Below are positions 27,840-36,228 of a DNA stretch of 64,000 bases, piece after piece. Source of the DNA: Saccharicrinis fermentans DSM 9555 = JCM 21142 (lineage in GTDB: Bacteria; Bacteroidota; Bacteroidia; Bacteroidales; Marinilabiliaceae); the NCBI RefSeq assembly GCF_000517085.1, contig NZ_KI912107.1, forward strand, positions 5,763,980 to 5,827,979, written 5' to 3'. Position numbers and translations under genes: made by a program. Position 1 is the stretch's first letter; each line of letters starts with the position of its first letter. The notes beneath the pieces were generated by a model. It was given only the letters and a program-made list of their open reading frames with translations, had not been told where the DNA came from and ran no database searches.

Positions 27840-27996
27840 TAGTGGCTGCAAGAAAACGACTGTTTTTTCTGTCTTTGATAAGAAAGCCTCAAAGACAAGG
27901 CTTTCGATATTTTTGAAACCAAGGAGTTTACTGATTGTAAATAACTGTTTCAAAAATGAGAATAACGCAGTATTTGGAGTTTTCTTGCAAAGACTA
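27840..27996 (-). repeat. Nested inverted repeats downstream of iclR
   Basis: The outer arms TGCAAGAAAAC (27847-27857) and GTTTTCTTGCA (27979-27989) match perfectly and extend with three mismatches to 27840-27857 / 27979-27996. Inside, ATTTTTGAAAC (27909-27919) matches GTTTCAAAAAT (27947-27957). A third pair, GTCTTTG (27871-27877) with CAAAGAC (27890-27896), is mutually exclusive with AAAGCCT (27883-27889) and AGGCTTT (27898-27904). The right outer arm begins at the iclR stop. It could be a folded 3' UTR, a terminator, or a small non-coding mobile unit. Confidence 0.6.
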
Positions 27997-28755
27997 CTTA
28001 ATAATTCCCAAAGATTCTCTTATTTTATGCACTGTTTTTAAAATTTCATTTTCAATTTCTTCGGCAGTCACTAGCTTTCGCATTTGTGATGTTAAAGTAG
28101 AAACAGCCAATACAGCAATCATCTCTTGATGCATATTGAAGATAGGTGCTGCAAAATCTGTTATTCCTTCTGTTAGCATACTTTTGTTACAAATACAAGA
28201 ATGTTTTTTTATATCCTGTAGCTCATTCAGTAGGGCTTTTTTTTCAGATGCCTTCATGGCTTGGTAATCATCACATAATGTGAGGATTTGTTTTCTATTT
28301 TCTTCCTTTAGGTGTGCCAGAGTTATTTTCCCGGATACGGTTTTTGCTAAGGGGAATAAGCTGCCTATCTCTACCGATAACGAAACCGGCGTTTGGCTTT
28401 GTACTTGTGCTATGATCATTAATTTATTGTGATGCAAAACAGCTAAATGAACCGATTGGTTTATGCAGTATGCCAAGTTCTGCATATGCATTTCAGATGC
28501 TTTTACCATAATGTCCACCGGTGAATGGTGGTGTGCTAAATGGAATAGACGAAGTGTTAGACTGAATTTTCCCGAAGCAGGATCTTTTACTATATAACCT
28601 CTTTTTTCAAGGTTAATAAGCATGCGGTATATTTCGTTGGGCTTGCGGCTGATACCGTTTGCTATTTCCAATTGTGATTGTGGTATCGATTGTGAAGATA
28701 AAAATTCTAGTATGTCTAATCCTTTATCTAAGGCAGGAGCATCATATTTTGTCAT
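27994..28755 (-). CDS. IclR family transcriptional regulator
   Basis: I place the start at the ATG at 28755 (MTKYDAPALDKGLDILEFLS), which gives 253 residues, the usual size; a 24-codon extension upstream has no family likeness. The N-terminal winged helix includes SQSQLEIANGISRKPNEIYRML-like residues and EKRGYIVKDPASGKFSLTLRL. The C-terminal IclR effector domain follows, with FAAPIFNMHQEMIAVLAVS near the end. IclR proteins often control acid, aromatic or sugar-acid catabolism and bind the pathway acid. It lies in the middle of the CoA cluster, divergent from the second GH2 gene and convergent with the CoA-transferases, so it likely regulates both (inference). Confidence 0.9.
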   Translation of the reverse strand: MTKYDAPALDKGLDILEFLSSQSIPQSQLEIANGISRKPNEIYRMLINLEKRGYIVKDPASGKFSLTLRLFHLAHHHSPVDIMVKASEMHMQNLAYCINQSVHLAVLHHNKLMIIAQVQSQTPVSLSVEIGSLFPLAKTVSGKITLAHLKEENRKQILTLCDDYQAMKASEKKALLNELQDIKKHSCICNKSMLTEGITDFAAPIFNMHQEMIAVLAVSTLTSQMRKLVTAEEIENEILKTVHKIRESLGIIK

Positions 28756-28903
28756 ATCCGTGTGTTTATTTTCATGGGTAAAATTATTAAAATAATGCGA
28801 AATCCATTGTTGTCTATGTAAAGTCAAGACGACTAATGAGAGCAGACCTTAATATGAGGACGTTTTTCGTTTATTTTACCCCAGTTTAAATATAACAAAT
28901 AAG

Positions 28904-28915
28904 TTCATATTTGAA
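28904..28915. promoter_or_regulatory. Palindrome between iclR and GH2b, possible IclR operator
   Basis: TTCATATTTGAA is a perfect palindrome of TTCA and TGAA half-sites over a four-base spacer. It lies 149 bases before the iclR start and 40 before the GH2b start, as an autoregulator site would. A similar word is at 18526. Low sequence complexity keeps confidence down. Confidence 0.3.
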
Positions 28916-28954
28916 TAATGAATCATGAAGCGGAATGAATTTTAAAATTTAAGA

Positions 28955-31465
28955 ATGAAAAAGATTGTATTTTTTTTATGGATTATATTCCCGGTATTGT
29001 TGTGGGCACAGCCTGGAACAATTAATTCGCACACTGAGAATAGTCAGGTGGTGCGTGATTTAGGAGGGCATCATTGGAAAATGAAGATGATGTTACCGGG
29101 GCAAGGTGTAAAAGAAGGTTTGCATGAACTTCCTCCTGCCGATATTGAAACCAACTTTTGGAATCCAGCCTTTGTTCCTGGGGATGTATATACTGATTTA
29201 TGGAAGTGTGGTGTTATTGATGATCCTTATTTTGGAAGAAACAGCGTGCGCGCTCAATGGGTTCAGCAATATGAGTGGTGGTATGCCTACCAGTTTAATG
29301 TGACCGAGGATGTTACTGATCAGGTGGTTCGGCTTGTTTTTGAAGGGGTGGATTATAGTTGTGATGTGTGGTTGAACGGAGTGCATTTAGGAAGTCATAA
29401 GGGAGCTTTTTCTTCTTTTTCGTTTGATATTAACGACGTTTTGCGGGTTTCAAAAAAGAACATCGATAGTAAAAATATGTTGATGATCAAGTTGGATCCT
29501 CCCCCAAAAGTCAATGCAAAGGTGGCTGGGTTGAAAACGCCATGGTTTGGAGACTACTGGCGCGATTTGATTCCCTTTGGAATAAGTAGGACGATTAAAA
29601 TGGTTTCCACAGGTAAGGTTCGTATTATGGATGTTTATGCCAACACCAGTTTAAACAAGGATGGTAGTGCTGACGTACGTATGGAAGTGGAGTTGGAAAA
29701 TACGACAGACCAACCCAAAGAGATGACTATTGTTGCTTCTATGGAGGGTAAGAATTTTGAATCCAAGTCCTTGATGGAGAAGATGACTCAGTGGGTAAAA
29801 CCAGGAAAGCATATAGTTACGAAAACTATTCATGTGAAGAAACCCTTGCTTTGGTGGCCCTGGGATCTGGGAAAACCGAATTTGTATACGGCCAAGGTTT
29901 CTTTAAAAGAAGGTGCCGTAAATCATGATGCACAAGAGATAACTTTTGGGATACGCGAAGTAAGTTCTAAGTGGAATCCAGGATTCAAAAGAGGGGTTGA
30001 CGTAAGCTTTCCTCGTTCTACTTATATTAATGGTAAGTTTCATTTTATTCGGTCAGCCTGCTGGGGAGGTCCACCAGATATCTTTGTGGGAAGAACCAAT
30101 CCCGATGAATATAAAACATTGATTCGTTTGGCCAAAGAAGCCAATCTGAACAATATCCGTATTTTTGGATGGCATCCACCCGAAATTCCCGAGTTTTATG
30201 AATATTGTAATGAGATGGGTATGACGGTATGGCAAGATATGATTCCGTTAGGTACGGGCAATATTCCACAGGATAGAAAAGGAATTAACCGGATCATGCA
30301 AGAGGCGGCCGCAGTGATTAAGGAGCGACGTAATCATCCTTCTTTGATCATGATGGAAGGAGGAGAGGAAATGTTGTTGCGTACCCAAGATGCTCATTTT
30401 GGTAGAGCTTTTTTGGAGGAGCTGGGCGATACATTACAACGATATGCTAAACTGCCTTATGTGCCGGATTCACCACTTACCTGTGAGGTGTCTATAGAGG
30501 CAGGTTTTAAACCTAAAGAAGCTAAGCATGCCTTGGCCTACTTTTATGGTATGGGAAGATGGTTGATGGAAGACTGGTTTAGAACACTGGATTATCCTAT
30601 TATACCTGAATTTGCCATTACTTCGGTACCTAATGTGGAAAGTCTGAAGAAGTTTATCCCGGAAAATGAAATGTGGCCTCCTGGATTAAGCTGGGGACAC
30701 CATTGGGCCGACTTAGATAGATTACGCATGCAAAATTGGGATAGCTTTGGTGATGAGAAATTGGGTTCATTGCAAGAGTTTGTTGATGCTACACAAGATG
30801 CGCAGGGAATGATATTTCAATATGGGGTTGAGTACTTGAGAAGACATAAACCTAATTTAAGTGGTATTTCTCTGTGCCATTGGATCACCTATTGGCCCGA
30901 TATGAAGTGGGGTATCATAGATAATTATCAGCAGCCAAAGCGTTCTTATGAATTTGTGAAGCGAGCTTATCAGCCATTGTTGGTAAATTTGAATTTTGAA
31001 AAGAGACGTTGGCATAGAGAGGAGCCTTTTAAAGGAGAACTTTGGGTAGTGAATGATCTATATCAGTCCTTCGGAAAAAGTACCGTTGAAATGGAAGTAA
31101 GAGATGATAAAGGGAAGCGAATCTTTTCATCGACATTTAATATGGATAAGGTAGATGAGAATAGTGCCCAAAAGTATTTTGATATTGAGGCGGATGTGTT
31201 GTCTAAAGTAAATCAGCAATTTACGATTCATCTGAATATGAAAGATAAGGCCGGAAATTCTATTTCGTCCAATGAATATTTATTTTTGATTGGTGACCAA
31301 AAAGAAGCTTCGGCTCAGTTTAAAAAGATGGGTGATGCTATGCGTAAGCGCAATGCCGAATTTACCTATGGTAATTATTTTAGATTCTTTGATGAAATGG
31401 GGCGTAAGAATGGAAAAGATTACCAGAGTGATACTGAGCACCCTAAGGCGAGCGAATATGAGTAA
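28955..31465 (+). CDS. Secreted GH2 family protein, beta-mannosidase-like, copy b
   Basis: The 836-residue protein has a signal peptide (about 1-19, ending LLWAQ) and the same domains as the GH2 at 20981. Long blocks are identical or nearly so, for example the WGGPPDIFVGR and PLGTGNIP segments. The altered acid/base motif MEGGEEM and the nucleophile motif PEFAITSVPN are both kept. That two paralogues keep the same unusual motif argues for function, not decay. The gene is alone in its unit, divergent from iclR and ended by a bidirectional terminator. Having two copies may extend the substrate range or reflect recent duplication within the cluster. Confidence 0.85.
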   Translation: MKKIVFFLWIIFPVLLWAQPGTINSHTENSQVVRDLGGHHWKMKMMLPGQGVKEGLHELPPADIETNFWNPAFVPGDVYTDLWKCGVIDDPYFGRNSVRAQWVQQYEWWYAYQFNVTEDVTDQVVRLVFEGVDYSCDVWLNGVHLGSHKGAFSSFSFDINDVLRVSKKNIDSKNMLMIKLDPPPKVNAKVAGLKTPWFGDYWRDLIPFGISRTIKMVSTGKVRIMDVYANTSLNKDGSADVRMEVELENTTDQPKEMTIVASMEGKNFESKSLMEKMTQWVKPGKHIVTKTIHVKKPLLWWPWDLGKPNLYTAKVSLKEGAVNHDAQEITFGIREVSSKWNPGFKRGVDVSFPRSTYINGKFHFIRSACWGGPPDIFVGRTNPDEYKTLIRLAKEANLNNIRIFGWHPPEIPEFYEYCNEMGMTVWQDMIPLGTGNIPQDRKGINRIMQEAAAVIKERRNHPSLIMMEGGEEMLLRTQDAHFGRAFLEELGDTLQRYAKLPYVPDSPLTCEVSIEAGFKPKEAKHALAYFYGMGRWLMEDWFRTLDYPIIPEFAITSVPNVESLKKFIPENEMWPPGLSWGHHWADLDRLRMQNWDSFGDEKLGSLQEFVDATQDAQGMIFQYGVEYLRRHKPNLSGISLCHWITYWPDMKWGIIDNYQQPKRSYEFVKRAYQPLLVNLNFEKRRWHREEPFKGELWVVNDLYQSFGKSTVEMEVRDDKGKRIFSSTFNMDKVDENSAQKYFDIEADVLSKVNQQFTIHLNMKDKAGNSISSNEYLFLIGDQKEASAQFKKMGDAMRKRNAEFTYGNYFRFFDEMGRKNGKDYQSDTEHPKASEYE

Positions 31466-31497
31466 GTATTGGAGAACTGTTTACCATGATACCATTC

Positions 31498-31555
31498 AAA
31501 CCGGATGATGAATTGGAACTTCGTAATGGATATTCAATTGTGTTTTTCGGTTCAA
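31498..31555 (+). repeat. Dispersed hairpin repeat B, diverged copy
   Basis: AACCGGATGATGAATTGGAA on the left and a TTCAATTGTG...TTTTTCGGTT right arm can still pair, though both arms differ from the copy at 24961. The AATTG/CAATT core replaces CATTAG/CTAATG, so pairing potential is kept with a shift of one base. It starts 33 bases after the GH2b stop. Confidence 0.6.
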
Positions 31556-31587
31556 GTAACGGTTGTATTGGTATTGTTGAAAATGAA

Positions 31588-31630
31588 AAAAAGAACGTGT
31601 AGATGATATCCTTATCTACACGTTCTTTTT
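31588..31630. terminator. Bidirectional terminator between convergent genes
   Basis: AAAAAGAACGTGTAGA (31588-31603) and TCTACACGTTCTTTTT (31615-31630) form a perfect 16-bp stem with an 11-base loop. A run of A and of T at the two ends lets it stop both the GH2b transcript (+) and the opposing secreted-protein gene (-). Confidence 0.93.
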
Positions 31631-31660
31631 GTTAGTGTAACGCTGATATTTTTTATATAA

Positions 31661-32311
31661 CTAGTCCTTTAAGATGACTTTTTCGGTTGCTATTTTATTA
31701 GCTGCTTTTACTTTTATGATATAGATTCCATTGGGTAGGTCGTTAATCTGATTTTTTTTATCCGACGTATTCATTTCTTTTACTTTATGACCGCTAATGT
31801 CAAAAACGGTTATACTGGCTTCTGTTGCTTCTTCTATAGAAACGTTTATGGTATTTTGGTGGGCATAAATATTCACCATTTCATCTGTGGTAGTCTCAAT
31901 GCTTGTGGGAGTTGGTAAGTTAGTGGCAGAACCTTGAATAACTACGTCGCACGATCCTTCGCTTAATATGGCCTGTGTCCAGTTACCGCTTAATAGGGTC
32001 GAATTAGGTTGATTTGTATCATCCTCGTTGTACCAGAATGGCTGTCCGCTCAGAGACAGAAACCATTTGCTTTCTGCCATATCCCAATGAATAGCAAAGG
32101 ACACGTTGGGATAGTTCCAGATAGTGCCAGTTCCAGTATAGTATGCTTTACCATCTAATACTCCTTCTTCATAAAGAACTATTGTTCCTGTAATGCAAGG
32201 CCCCGATATTTCTATGGTACTTGTTGGAGCCATAACTGCCGATGCATGGATGGAACCCAGCAAAAAGCAGAGCATCATTATTGTTTTACTTCTTTGTAAA
32301 GTATTCTTCAT
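31661..32311 (-). CDS. Secreted protein with type IX secretion C-terminal sorting domain
   Basis: I start at the ATG at 32311 (MKNTLQRSKTIMMLCFLLG); the frame is open 15 codons further, but only from a TTG within a leader repeat. The 216-residue product has a signal peptide (about 1-25), an unrecognised beta-rich domain with Trp residues (GTIWNYPNVSFAIHWD, SKWFLSLSGQPFWYN), and a C-terminal Por-type sorting domain (ASITVFDISGHKVKEM, LPNGIYIIKVKAANKIATEKVIL). It is therefore likely displayed on or released from the cell surface. It lies beside the GH86 gene and may bind glycan. Two tandem leader elements precede it. Confidence 0.75.
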   Translation of the reverse strand: MKNTLQRSKTIMMLCFLLGSIHASAVMAPTSTIEISGPCITGTIVLYEEGVLDGKAYYTGTGTIWNYPNVSFAIHWDMAESKWFLSLSGQPFWYNEDDTNQPNSTLLSGNWTQAILSEGSCDVVIQGSATNLPTPTSIETTTDEMVNIYAHQNTINVSIEEATEASITVFDISGHKVKEMNTSDKKNQINDLPNGIYIIKVKAANKIATEKVILKD

Positions 32312-32492
32312 CCGTTTAAAAATTAACGAAACATCACTAGCTAGCACAAATTTCAATCATTCACCTGTGTGTTTAATTATTTGTGCCGGCCATGTTAGTT
32401 TCATGTTTAAATTTATCTTTCCATGGTTATAGGGAACTTGTTGAAACGAATTATACCCTTTTGTGTGAAATAATTTCCTTAGCTCGTTTCAT
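32309..32492 (-). promoter_or_regulatory. Two tandem MKRA leader elements before the secreted-protein gene
   Basis: On the minus strand, ATG codons fall at 32492, 32404 and 32311, 88 and 93 bases apart; the last starts the gene. The first opens MKRAKEIISHKRV (stop TAA), the second MKLTWPAQIIKHTGE (stop TGA). Both units end in a TTTAAAC...ATGAA context like the copies at 1023, 44959 and 62794. Seen: tandem repetition and short frames. Inferred: translated leaders. Confidence 0.55.
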
Positions 32493-32534
32493 CAATTTCT
32501 AAATTAGTAAGGCTTTACTAACAGATCGGTTTAA

Positions 32535-33119
32535 CTAATTGCGTGGTGGATAAAGACCTTGGGTGCAAATTACATAACGTACGGTTAGTAAAGGTGGTCT
32601 GTTTTCGATAGCAGTTCCTCCTCCGGTTGATTGAATCATTACCGTGTTTGTTTTGTCTGTTGATGTGGCATATTCTTTGTCGAAAACACCACTGTTGGCC
32701 AGATAGTTGCCTTCCGCCTGACTACTTGTACCCGACAGGGAATTAACAGAGACGCTATGACTATGCGCAGGGAGTTGGGTTTCTGTTAGGTGAACAAATT
32801 CAGAACCGGCTCTTTCCCCTTGTGTATAGGTGGTTAGTGCATTGCCTGTTCCAGTGTGGATGGGTACTCTGCCTCGTAAATCAGGTAAAGCAAATGTTGT
32901 TCTTCCATCGCCTCCGTAAGTTGTCCCCAATAATGAAAATAATGCCTGGTTTGAAATGATTTGGAGTACTTGGCCGTTACAATCCATCCATCCTTCTTGA
33001 GCAAAGGTTATGGCAGTTATTTTAATATCTCCTAAATAACTTTCTTGTGAGAAAATTTTGTTTGAATTACCCCAGACTAAGCATCCTAACATCAATAAAA
33101 CTAATGTGTTTTTCTTCAT
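32535..33119 (-). CDS. Secreted phage tail collar domain (microcystin-dependent-like) protein
   Basis: The 194-residue protein has a signal peptide (about 1-24, ending IFSQ) followed by a collar domain. Visible blocks are SYLGDIKITAITFAQEGWMDCNGQVLQIISNQALFSLLGTTYGGDG (in part), FALPDLRGRVPIHTG, and LTETQLPAHSHS, with an RYVICTQGLYPP end. Such domains trimerise in phage fibres and occur in the bacterial MdpB family, where the role is unknown. Here, next to a GH86 gene and a sorting-domain protein, it may be a surface adhesin or glycan-contact protein (inference). The signal peptide argues against a prophage remnant; no other phage gene is near. Confidence 0.82.
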   Translation of the reverse strand: MKKNTLVLLMLGCLVWGNSNKIFSQESYLGDIKITAITFAQEGWMDCNGQVLQIISNQALFSLLGTTYGGDGRTTFALPDLRGRVPIHTGTGNALTTYTQGERAGSEFVHLTETQLPAHSHSVSVNSLSGTSSQAEGNYLANSGVFDKEYATSTDKTNTVMIQSTGGGTAIENRPPLLTVRYVICTQGLYPPRN

Positions 33120-33335
33120 ATGAATAAGTTTATTAGCGCATCGTAAATTGTAAAAGGACGCTATTGAGGAGTTAACGATCTGAATATGCGAAAGGTTTCA
33201 ATAATATGAAAATTCAATCATTTAATTGACATACCGGTGAATGAAATACACCGTATTTATGAACTCTTTTGAACATAAAATTTGGTGAATAATCTGACTA
33301 TCGAAAAATAATTTAAACACGTGAATACATTTTTA

Positions 33336-35537
33336 CTATTGTAAAACCAATCTTTGAGAACCAATATATTTTTCGTTTTGGATGGTGATAAGGTATATGC
33401 CTGCTGGATATTTGCTTACTAAGAGTCTGTGTTTTTTTTGTGTTATTTTTTCATTGTATAATGCGACACCATTTGTGTTGAATACCGATATGCTACCGGT
33501 CATTAATTCCTCAGGAATAACTATATCTGTATAATTGTTGGTGGGATTGGGATATATTTTTATATCTGCATTTACGTTTATTTTTTTTATTCCTACGTCA
33601 GTAGGACCTGTGATTTCTATGGTGCTATTGTAGACACGCATGGTTACACTACTGATATACCCTCCGTTGTCAGGAAATTGTATTGAAATGGTGTTGTTTG
33701 CTTTAAGTAGATCATCGGGAACTGGGATTTCGAGCATGCCAAAAAATTGTGAGCGCAGGTGTTGATCATCTCCACGATAGTTTGTAGGAACAGCAACTGC
33801 GGTGCCGTTTACTAAAATCTGTGGTTTTTTGGACAGGGTGTGTGCCCGGCCAAAAGCTACTCTAAGCGTGGCCTGATTATGGTCTGTTAGGGTCAGTGAA
33901 TTGATATGGAAAACTTGCGGAGCAGATGATACGATTTCTTGTTTATATACATCTGCATAGTATTTTGTTTCTTTCATGGACTCACCCGTATTTAGCTCCT
34001 GATCAAAGGTATATTCAAAGATAGCAGTGGCTTCGGTATCTAAGGTGAAAGTCATGTTTTTATCTGGGGTTAATGTGTTGGTATCGAGTACCGGACTGTT
34101 ACCTGCTAAATGTAAGTGTTTCACTTCTACCTTTAACAGGGTGTTGGAATCTGTGCCCAATAGGTGCATGTGGATTGTTTCCGGCTCGTAGTTCAGGTTG
34201 CTGGCAATAAAGTATGCCTTGTTTCCGTCAACATAACTGTCCACCAGGATGTCCGGATTCTCGGATTTGCTAACTACTCTGGATCCATTTACCTGACTCC
34301 ATAATTCATATATCTTTATCATTTCGGTGAATACCCATTGTTCTCCTGTTTCACCATCAGCTTCCTTGGCTTGGCGCATCAATCTCCATGGATATGGTAC
34401 CGAGGTGCGTCCCCATTCTGCTTTTGTCACAACAAAAGGTATGGTTTTTAGTATTAGGTTAGGTCTGTCCATAAATTGTAACCACATAGGACTGACAGCT
34501 TTTATAAATTGCCAGTCTCTTATGGGTGTCCATTCTTTCCATTCGATGGAATGGTCACGGCCACCGAATTCTGATATAAGCATAGGTTTTACTTTTCCAA
34601 ACTTGAGCTGACTATATTGTTCCATCATATCGAATGTAGCTTCTATACGACTTCCTTTGAAATTGATTGGGCCATGGAAGGCTGTTCCATTATTATAATG
34701 ATGTTTATTAAAATCGTATAAATGAATGGAGAAAAAATCCATATTGGCTCCTGCGATATCATAAAATAATTTCATCCTCTCGTCCCAACGATTAAAGTTG
34801 TTTTCGTCAAAGTACGGAAAGGCAGTAGTGTATCCCCCAATTAGTATGTTTTGATTGTGTGTTCTGATAGCTGCAGCCACTTCATTGTGGTATTCAAAGA
34901 CCTCTGTGGGGGTGTGGTCTCCCTCGTCTACAAGTTCATAAAGTGGCTCATTGATGATTTCCATAAATCGAGGGCGTGGATGTCCTTTGGAGGAAGGTTC
35001 GCCATCGTTTCTGTAGAATTCATTAAAAAATTGTCCCATAAAATCACCGGATGTACTCGCACTGGTTATTTTCCATCCGGGGTTACCGGTATAAGGAGTG
35101 GTAGTTTGTCCGGGCCAAAAGGGCTTTTCTTGTCCGCCAACCAAGATATCTGCTCTGCTCTCGTACGCATGACGTGATGCATTATTGATGCCATAGACGG
35201 TTTCTCGGACATATTTGCCTTGAGAGATCATGTATGAAGGATCTACGAAACCTGGATTTTCTGGATCTTCGGTCGATTGATTCATGTTCCAACCCAATGA
35301 GCCATTGTCTCTTCCCAAATATACGTCTAAGTCCTCGAGTATATATTTTAATTTGTCTTCTTCACCATCCCAATCACTTTCAGTTAAAGAAGCATGGAGA
35401 TTAATGAATTTTTTTCTCTCAAATTGCGATACCTCACCAACTGTATGCTGAATGTTCAAGTGGATATCCACATCTATATTCTGGGCTAATACATGATACC
35501 CTATTACTAATCCAATAATAATTAACCAAGTTTTCAT
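33336..35537 (-). CDS. GH86 beta-agarase / beta-porphyranase with type IX sorting domain
   Basis: The 733-residue protein has a signal peptide (about 1-18), a GH86 TIM barrel to about residue 430, accessory beta domains (about 430-640) and a C-terminal sorting domain (from about 655, IYPNPTNNYTDI through YPAGIYLITIQ). The acid/base is E197 in FMEIINEP and the nucleophile E323 in LISEFGGR. GH86 enzymes make endo cuts at beta-1,4 bonds of agarose or porphyran. Secretion by the type IX system would put it on the cell surface, where products pass to SusCD. Agarase versus porphyranase cannot be decided from sequence by eye. The regulator gene just upstream on the same strand is disrupted. Confidence 0.88.
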   Translation of the reverse strand: MKTWLIIIGLVIGYHVLAQNIDVDIHLNIQHTVGEVSQFERKKFINLHASLTESDWDGEEDKLKYILEDLDVYLGRDNGSLGWNMNQSTEDPENPGFVDPSYMISQGKYVRETVYGINNASRHAYESRADILVGGQEKPFWPGQTTTPYTGNPGWKITSASTSGDFMGQFFNEFYRNDGEPSSKGHPRPRFMEIINEPLYELVDEGDHTPTEVFEYHNEVAAAIRTHNQNILIGGYTTAFPYFDENNFNRWDERMKLFYDIAGANMDFFSIHLYDFNKHHYNNGTAFHGPINFKGSRIEATFDMMEQYSQLKFGKVKPMLISEFGGRDHSIEWKEWTPIRDWQFIKAVSPMWLQFMDRPNLILKTIPFVVTKAEWGRTSVPYPWRLMRQAKEADGETGEQWVFTEMIKIYELWSQVNGSRVVSKSENPDILVDSYVDGNKAYFIASNLNYEPETIHMHLLGTDSNTLLKVEVKHLHLAGNSPVLDTNTLTPDKNMTFTLDTEATAIFEYTFDQELNTGESMKETKYYADVYKQEIVSSAPQVFHINSLTLTDHNQATLRVAFGRAHTLSKKPQILVNGTAVAVPTNYRGDDQHLRSQFFGMLEIPVPDDLLKANNTISIQFPDNGGYISSVTMRVYNSTIEITGPTDVGIKKINVNADIKIYPNPTNNYTDIVIPEELMTGSISVFNTNGVALYNEKITQKKHRLLVSKYPAGIYLITIQNEKYIGSQRLVLQ

Positions 35538-35661
35538 CTTTGCTTTTTTATATGATTACGATTTAAAAGTAAAATGAAAATGGCTTGAACACAGGAGGGA
35601 TAACGAATGTATATGGTGTGTGTTTGAAAACTAAATGCGTTTATGCACTGGGTTTTACATA

Positions 35662-35689
35662 TCCTATCACCCGTTTTAGGGTGATAGGA
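35662..35689 (-). terminator. Hairpin between the HTCS 3' end and GH86
   Basis: TCCTATCACCC (35662-35672) and GGGTGATAGGA (35679-35689) pair perfectly over 11 bp with a 6-base loop, 28 bases past the HTCS stop. No clear T run follows on the minus strand, so it may be a weak terminator or lie within the GH86 leader region. Confidence 0.55.
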
Positions 35690-35716
35690 GAGTGTGATGA
35701 TTATGGGGAATACTGT

Positions 35717-36228
35717 TTATTTGTTATTATTGGCAAATTCTGAAGGACTTACACCAAATTTTTCTTTGAATCTTGTTCTGAAAGTTTTTAAGTCATTGTA
35801 TCCTACCATCCAGGTAACTTCTGACACATTCATTTCGCCCCGTTTTAATAATTCGGCGGCATGTTTTAGGCGTATATTTCGAATAAATTGGTTGGAAGTT
35901 TCCCCTGTTAATGCTTTAATTTTTCTGTTTAGGTATATTCTGGAGACACCATATTTTTCGGCGAGTATTTCCACTGTGAATTGGGAGTCGGATAAATGTT
36001 CTTCGATGATGGACAGAATCTTATCCATGAACTTTGAGTCCGTTGAATTATTGGTAACCAGATTGGGTGTTATTTCTATTTCTTTTTGAAACTTACGCTT
36101 GAGCTGTTCTCTGTTTTTTAAGATAGACAGGATAGAGGCTTTCAGTACGTCCATATTAAAAGGCTTATTCAGATATCCATCGGCTCCGGTTTCATATCCT
36201 TCTATTTGTGATTCTACAGTATTTTTAG
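35717..36228 (-). pseudogene. HTCS regulator, 3' fragment (receiver end and AraC-type HTH)
   Basis: This is the C-terminal part of the regulator cut by the IS element at 36229-37750. From the insertion point the minus strand reads KNTVESQIEGYETGADGYLNKPF, the end of a receiver domain. The linker and an AraC-type DNA-binding domain follow (ILAEKYGVSRIYLNRKIKALTG and WMVGYNDLKTFRTRFKEKFGVSPSEF). Joining it to the fragment at 37751 after removing the IS and one TTAG copy restores the frame LTAKNTVES exactly. On its own the longest ATG frame gives 145 residues, which could be made as a free DNA-binding domain if transcribed from within the IS (inference). Confidence 0.9.

Noticed and set aside
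17059-31465. Reading the first cluster as a carrageenan locus
   Set aside because: No sulfatase, GH16 or GH127/129 gene is present; GH117 and GH86 point to agar or porphyran.
32535-33119. Prophage remnant suggested by the tail-collar domain
   Set aside because: The protein has a signal peptide, no other phage gene is near, and it lies in line with glycan genes.
35717-36154. A free-standing AraC-family regulator
   Set aside because: Sequence upstream of its ATG continues in frame as a receiver domain up to the IS end, so it is the tail of the cut HTCS gene.
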